This document shows positions 63,201 through 64,000 of a DNA stretch of 64,000 bases, one piece after another. Position 1 is the stretch's first letter; each line of letters starts with the position of its first letter. Under the pieces are notes generated by a model, which worked only from the letters and a program-made list of their open reading frames with translations, ran no database searches and was not told the DNA's origin. This DNA is from Phyllobacterium zundukense (GTDB taxonomy: Bacteria; Pseudomonadota; Alphaproteobacteria; Rhizobiales; Rhizobiaceae): positions 1,772,501 through 1,836,500 of the forward strand of contig NZ_CP017940.1 of the NCBI RefSeq assembly GCF_002764115.1, in the 5' to 3' direction. Made by a program: the position numbers and the translations under genes.

Positions 63201-63775
63201 AAGAAATCGAGCCGCAGCGGCTCGTCGGCGCCCGGTGCGAAGAGATCTAGAATGCCACCGCGCACGGCATATTCACCCACATCGCGGACGGTTGGCACAC
63301 GTTCAAAACCATTGCTTTCAAGGCGTTGCACAAGCGAATTCATGTCAATTCTATTGCCCGGCTTCGCCATGAAAAGCTGTTCAGTGAGTACTTTGCGCGG
63401 CGGTAGTTTTTGCAAAACCGCATTGGCTGTCGCCAAAATGACGCCCGGATGCTTGTGATTCCGCAATGACGCAAGACCGGCCAGCGCTGCGAGACGCCGC
63501 GCCGATGTATCGGCGCCCGGTGATACACGATCATAGGGAAGGCAATCCCAGGCCGGCAACTGCAGTACCGGCAGATCAGGCTGCACGAAATTCAATACCT
63601 GCTCGAGGTCAGCGACGCGCTGGCCATCGCGGGCAATGAACAGCACAGGACCACCTGTTCCGGCCTCGGCGACAACCTTTGCCAGTGCAAAGGCTTCATA
63701 GCCATCGACAACACCATCGATGACCACATGGCCATTGATGTCAGGCTTCAATCCGAGTTTGGAAAAGGCAGTCAT
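60275..63775 (-). CDS. mfd: Transcription-repair coupling factor
   Basis: 1166 residues, full length. It frees RNA polymerase stalled at DNA damage and recruits UvrA. UvrB-like N-terminal domain (LPAWDCLPYDRVSPG), RNA polymerase-interaction region (GDIVVHVDHGIGRFIGL), then SF2 helicase motifs: GDVGFGKTEVALRAAF (Walker A, about residue 660), DEEQHFGVKHKE, SATPIPRTLQ and the Q..GRVGRSKQRAYA motif VI. It lies 7 bases after sdhE and convergent with the oxidoreductase gene. Confidence 0.96.
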   Translation of the reverse strand: MTAFSKLGLKPDINGHVVIDGVVDGYEAFALAKVVAEAGTGGPVLFIARDGQRVADLEQVLNFVQPDLPVLQLPAWDCLPYDRVSPGADTSARRLAALAGLASLRNHKHPGVILATANAVLQKLPPRKVLTEQLFMAKPGNRIDMNSLVQRLESNGFERVPTVRDVGEYAVRGGILDLFAPGADEPLRLDFFGDTLETIRTFDPASQRTSSQKTEFSMQPMSEITLSPEIISYFRSQYVQTFGAPSRDDALYQSISEGRRFAGMEHWLPLFYDRLETVFDHAGNMPVVFDHLAHESMAERHKMVLDHYEARRRQSDGKEPGDVIPYKPVEPGSLYLTPVEVEAAAVASGMRIDFTPFDAPFVTGRAVIHAGAHRGRTFVEERTAKDTNVFDSVVKHIADERAAGKKVLLAARSEGTRDRLVQVLNEHGLEKIELVDDLRTVKALARDKITAGILSLETGFDAGELVVVAEQDILGDRLIRHSKRRKRDRDFISEVAALNAGDIVVHVDHGIGRFIGLKTITAAGAPHDCLELHYAGDDRLFLPVENIELLSRFGSETSTAVLDKLGGGAWQARKAKLKKRLLDIAGHLIRIAAERQMRGAPILLPPDGLYGEFAARFPYDETEDQDRAIDAVIDDLSLGKPMDRLICGDVGFGKTEVALRAAFVAALNGVQVAVVVPTTLLSRQHFKTFSSRFQGLPVNVAQASRLVGSKELAENKKGIAEGHVDIAVGTHALLGQGIKFKNLGLLIIDEEQHFGVKHKERLKELKSDVHVLTLSATPIPRTLQLALTGVRELSLITTPPVDRMAVRTFVSPFDPLVIRETLLRERYRGGQSFYVCPRISDLDDIKAFLDAQVPELKVAVAHGQMAPGELDDIMNAFYDGQYDVLLSTTIVESGLDIPTANTLIIHRADMFGLSQLYQLRGRVGRSKQRAYALFTLPANKLLTQTAERRLKVLQSLDTLGAGFQLASHDMDIRGAGNLLGEEQSGHIREVGFELYQQMLEEAVAEIKGTGEVEDGHWSPQISIGTAVMIPETYVPDLQLRLGLYRRLADLEELQEIDGFGAEMIDRFGPLPEEVQHLLKIVYIKALCRRANVDKLDAGPKGVVIQFRNKTFNNPVALVKMIGEQGAMAKIRPDQSIVLVRDWPTAEKRLNGAAVVMTQLAKLSEAA

Positions 63776-63782
63776 TTCGATT

Positions 63783-64000
63783 TCAGAATTTCATTTCGTT
63801 ACGGGATGCGACGACCTTGTGAAAGATCGGCGTATCGAATTCGGCGGGAACTGCGGCCTCTGCCGTGACCCATTTCAATAGGTCCCGGTCAAGCGCTTCC
63901 ATCAGTGCTTCATATTGGTCAAGTTCCTCGTCGGACAAGGTATCGATATGGGCATCGGCAAATTGCCCCAGAATCAAGTCCATCTCGCGCATGCCGCGAT
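63783..64000 (-). CDS. sdhE: Succinate dehydrogenase assembly factor SdhE (5' part outside)
   Basis: Partial: the frame runs out of the window at its 5' side. The visible RGMREMDLILGQFAD carries the RGxxE motif through which SdhE attaches FAD to succinate dehydrogenase, and DEELDQYEALMEALDRDLL follows. About 25 N-terminal residues are probably beyond the edge. Located just upstream of mfd, as in many rhizobia. Confidence 0.9.
   Translation of the reverse strand, partial: RGMREMDLILGQFADAHIDTLSDEELDQYEALMEALDRDLLKWVTAEAAVPAEFDTPIFHKVVASRNEMKF

Noticed and set aside
1..64000. CRISPR array
   Set aside because: No series of regularly spaced repeats was seen anywhere in the window.

Overview
The window looks like a chromosomal segment of a rhizobial alphaproteobacterium (Hyphomicrobiales, probably near Phyllobacterium, Mesorhizobium, Brucella or Ochrobactrum). 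The evidence is a eukaryotic-type glutamine synthetase II, a RirA iron regulator with Irr-type operators, a phosphatidylcholine synthase, an IalB-family protein, GGAAC-N16/17-CGTT promoters of the alphaproteobacterial general stress sigma factor, and rhizobial gene order around rlpA, tmk, holB, metG and tatD. The genus is inferred and not proven.

Layout. 1-7.8 kb: glnII, then a LacI-type regulator divergent from an AfuABC-like ABC importer with a phosphatase gene at its end. The group reads as a regulated uptake system for a phosphorylated sugar or polyol. 7.8-9.0 kb: an IS30-family element with a leftover end of a second copy abutting it. 9.1-18.4 kb: a housekeeping block on the minus strand (rlpA, a DD-carboxypeptidase-like gene, tmk, holB, metG, tatD, an MBL phosphodiesterase, ybaK) in which two toxin-antitoxin pairs are lodged. 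18.7 kb: tRNA-Ser(UGA).

18.8-43.9 kb is an accessory region, rich in small genes of unknown function (many single-helix membrane proteins), an IS110-family element, and stress or envelope functions: DUF892 ferritin-like, OsmC, DUF982, DUF883, DUF6894, an ECF sigma/anti-sigma pair, an autotransporter and a lytic transglycosylase. Four consensus general-stress promoters sit directly upstream of genes here. Two paralogous small genes share a nearly identical leader that can pair with their ribosome binding sites, and a three-hairpin candidate small RNA lies at 40.7 kb. Several genes are broken by frameshifts.

44-57 kb: iron control and storage (rirA, bfd, bfr, each promoter region with an Irr-like palindrome), a four-gene BMP-type nucleoside ABC importer, a quinone oxidoreductase interrupted by an in-frame TAG, pcs, a FAD monooxygenase, mntH with a Mur/Fur-like operator, an AEC transporter, hspQ and an IalB protein. 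57.7-64 kb: a solitary YejA-like binding protein, a FrnE/DsbA-like oxidoreductase, mfd, and the 3' part of sdhE at the window edge.

The leads I rate highest are the leader-hairpin gene pair (19.2 and 21.0 kb), the general-stress promoter cluster, the DD-carboxypeptidase homologue that lacks its catalytic serine and KTG lysine, the sugar-phosphate importer, and the candidate small RNA. I found no CRISPR array, prophage or large unknown operon. Everything here comes from reading the sequence; no database search was run.
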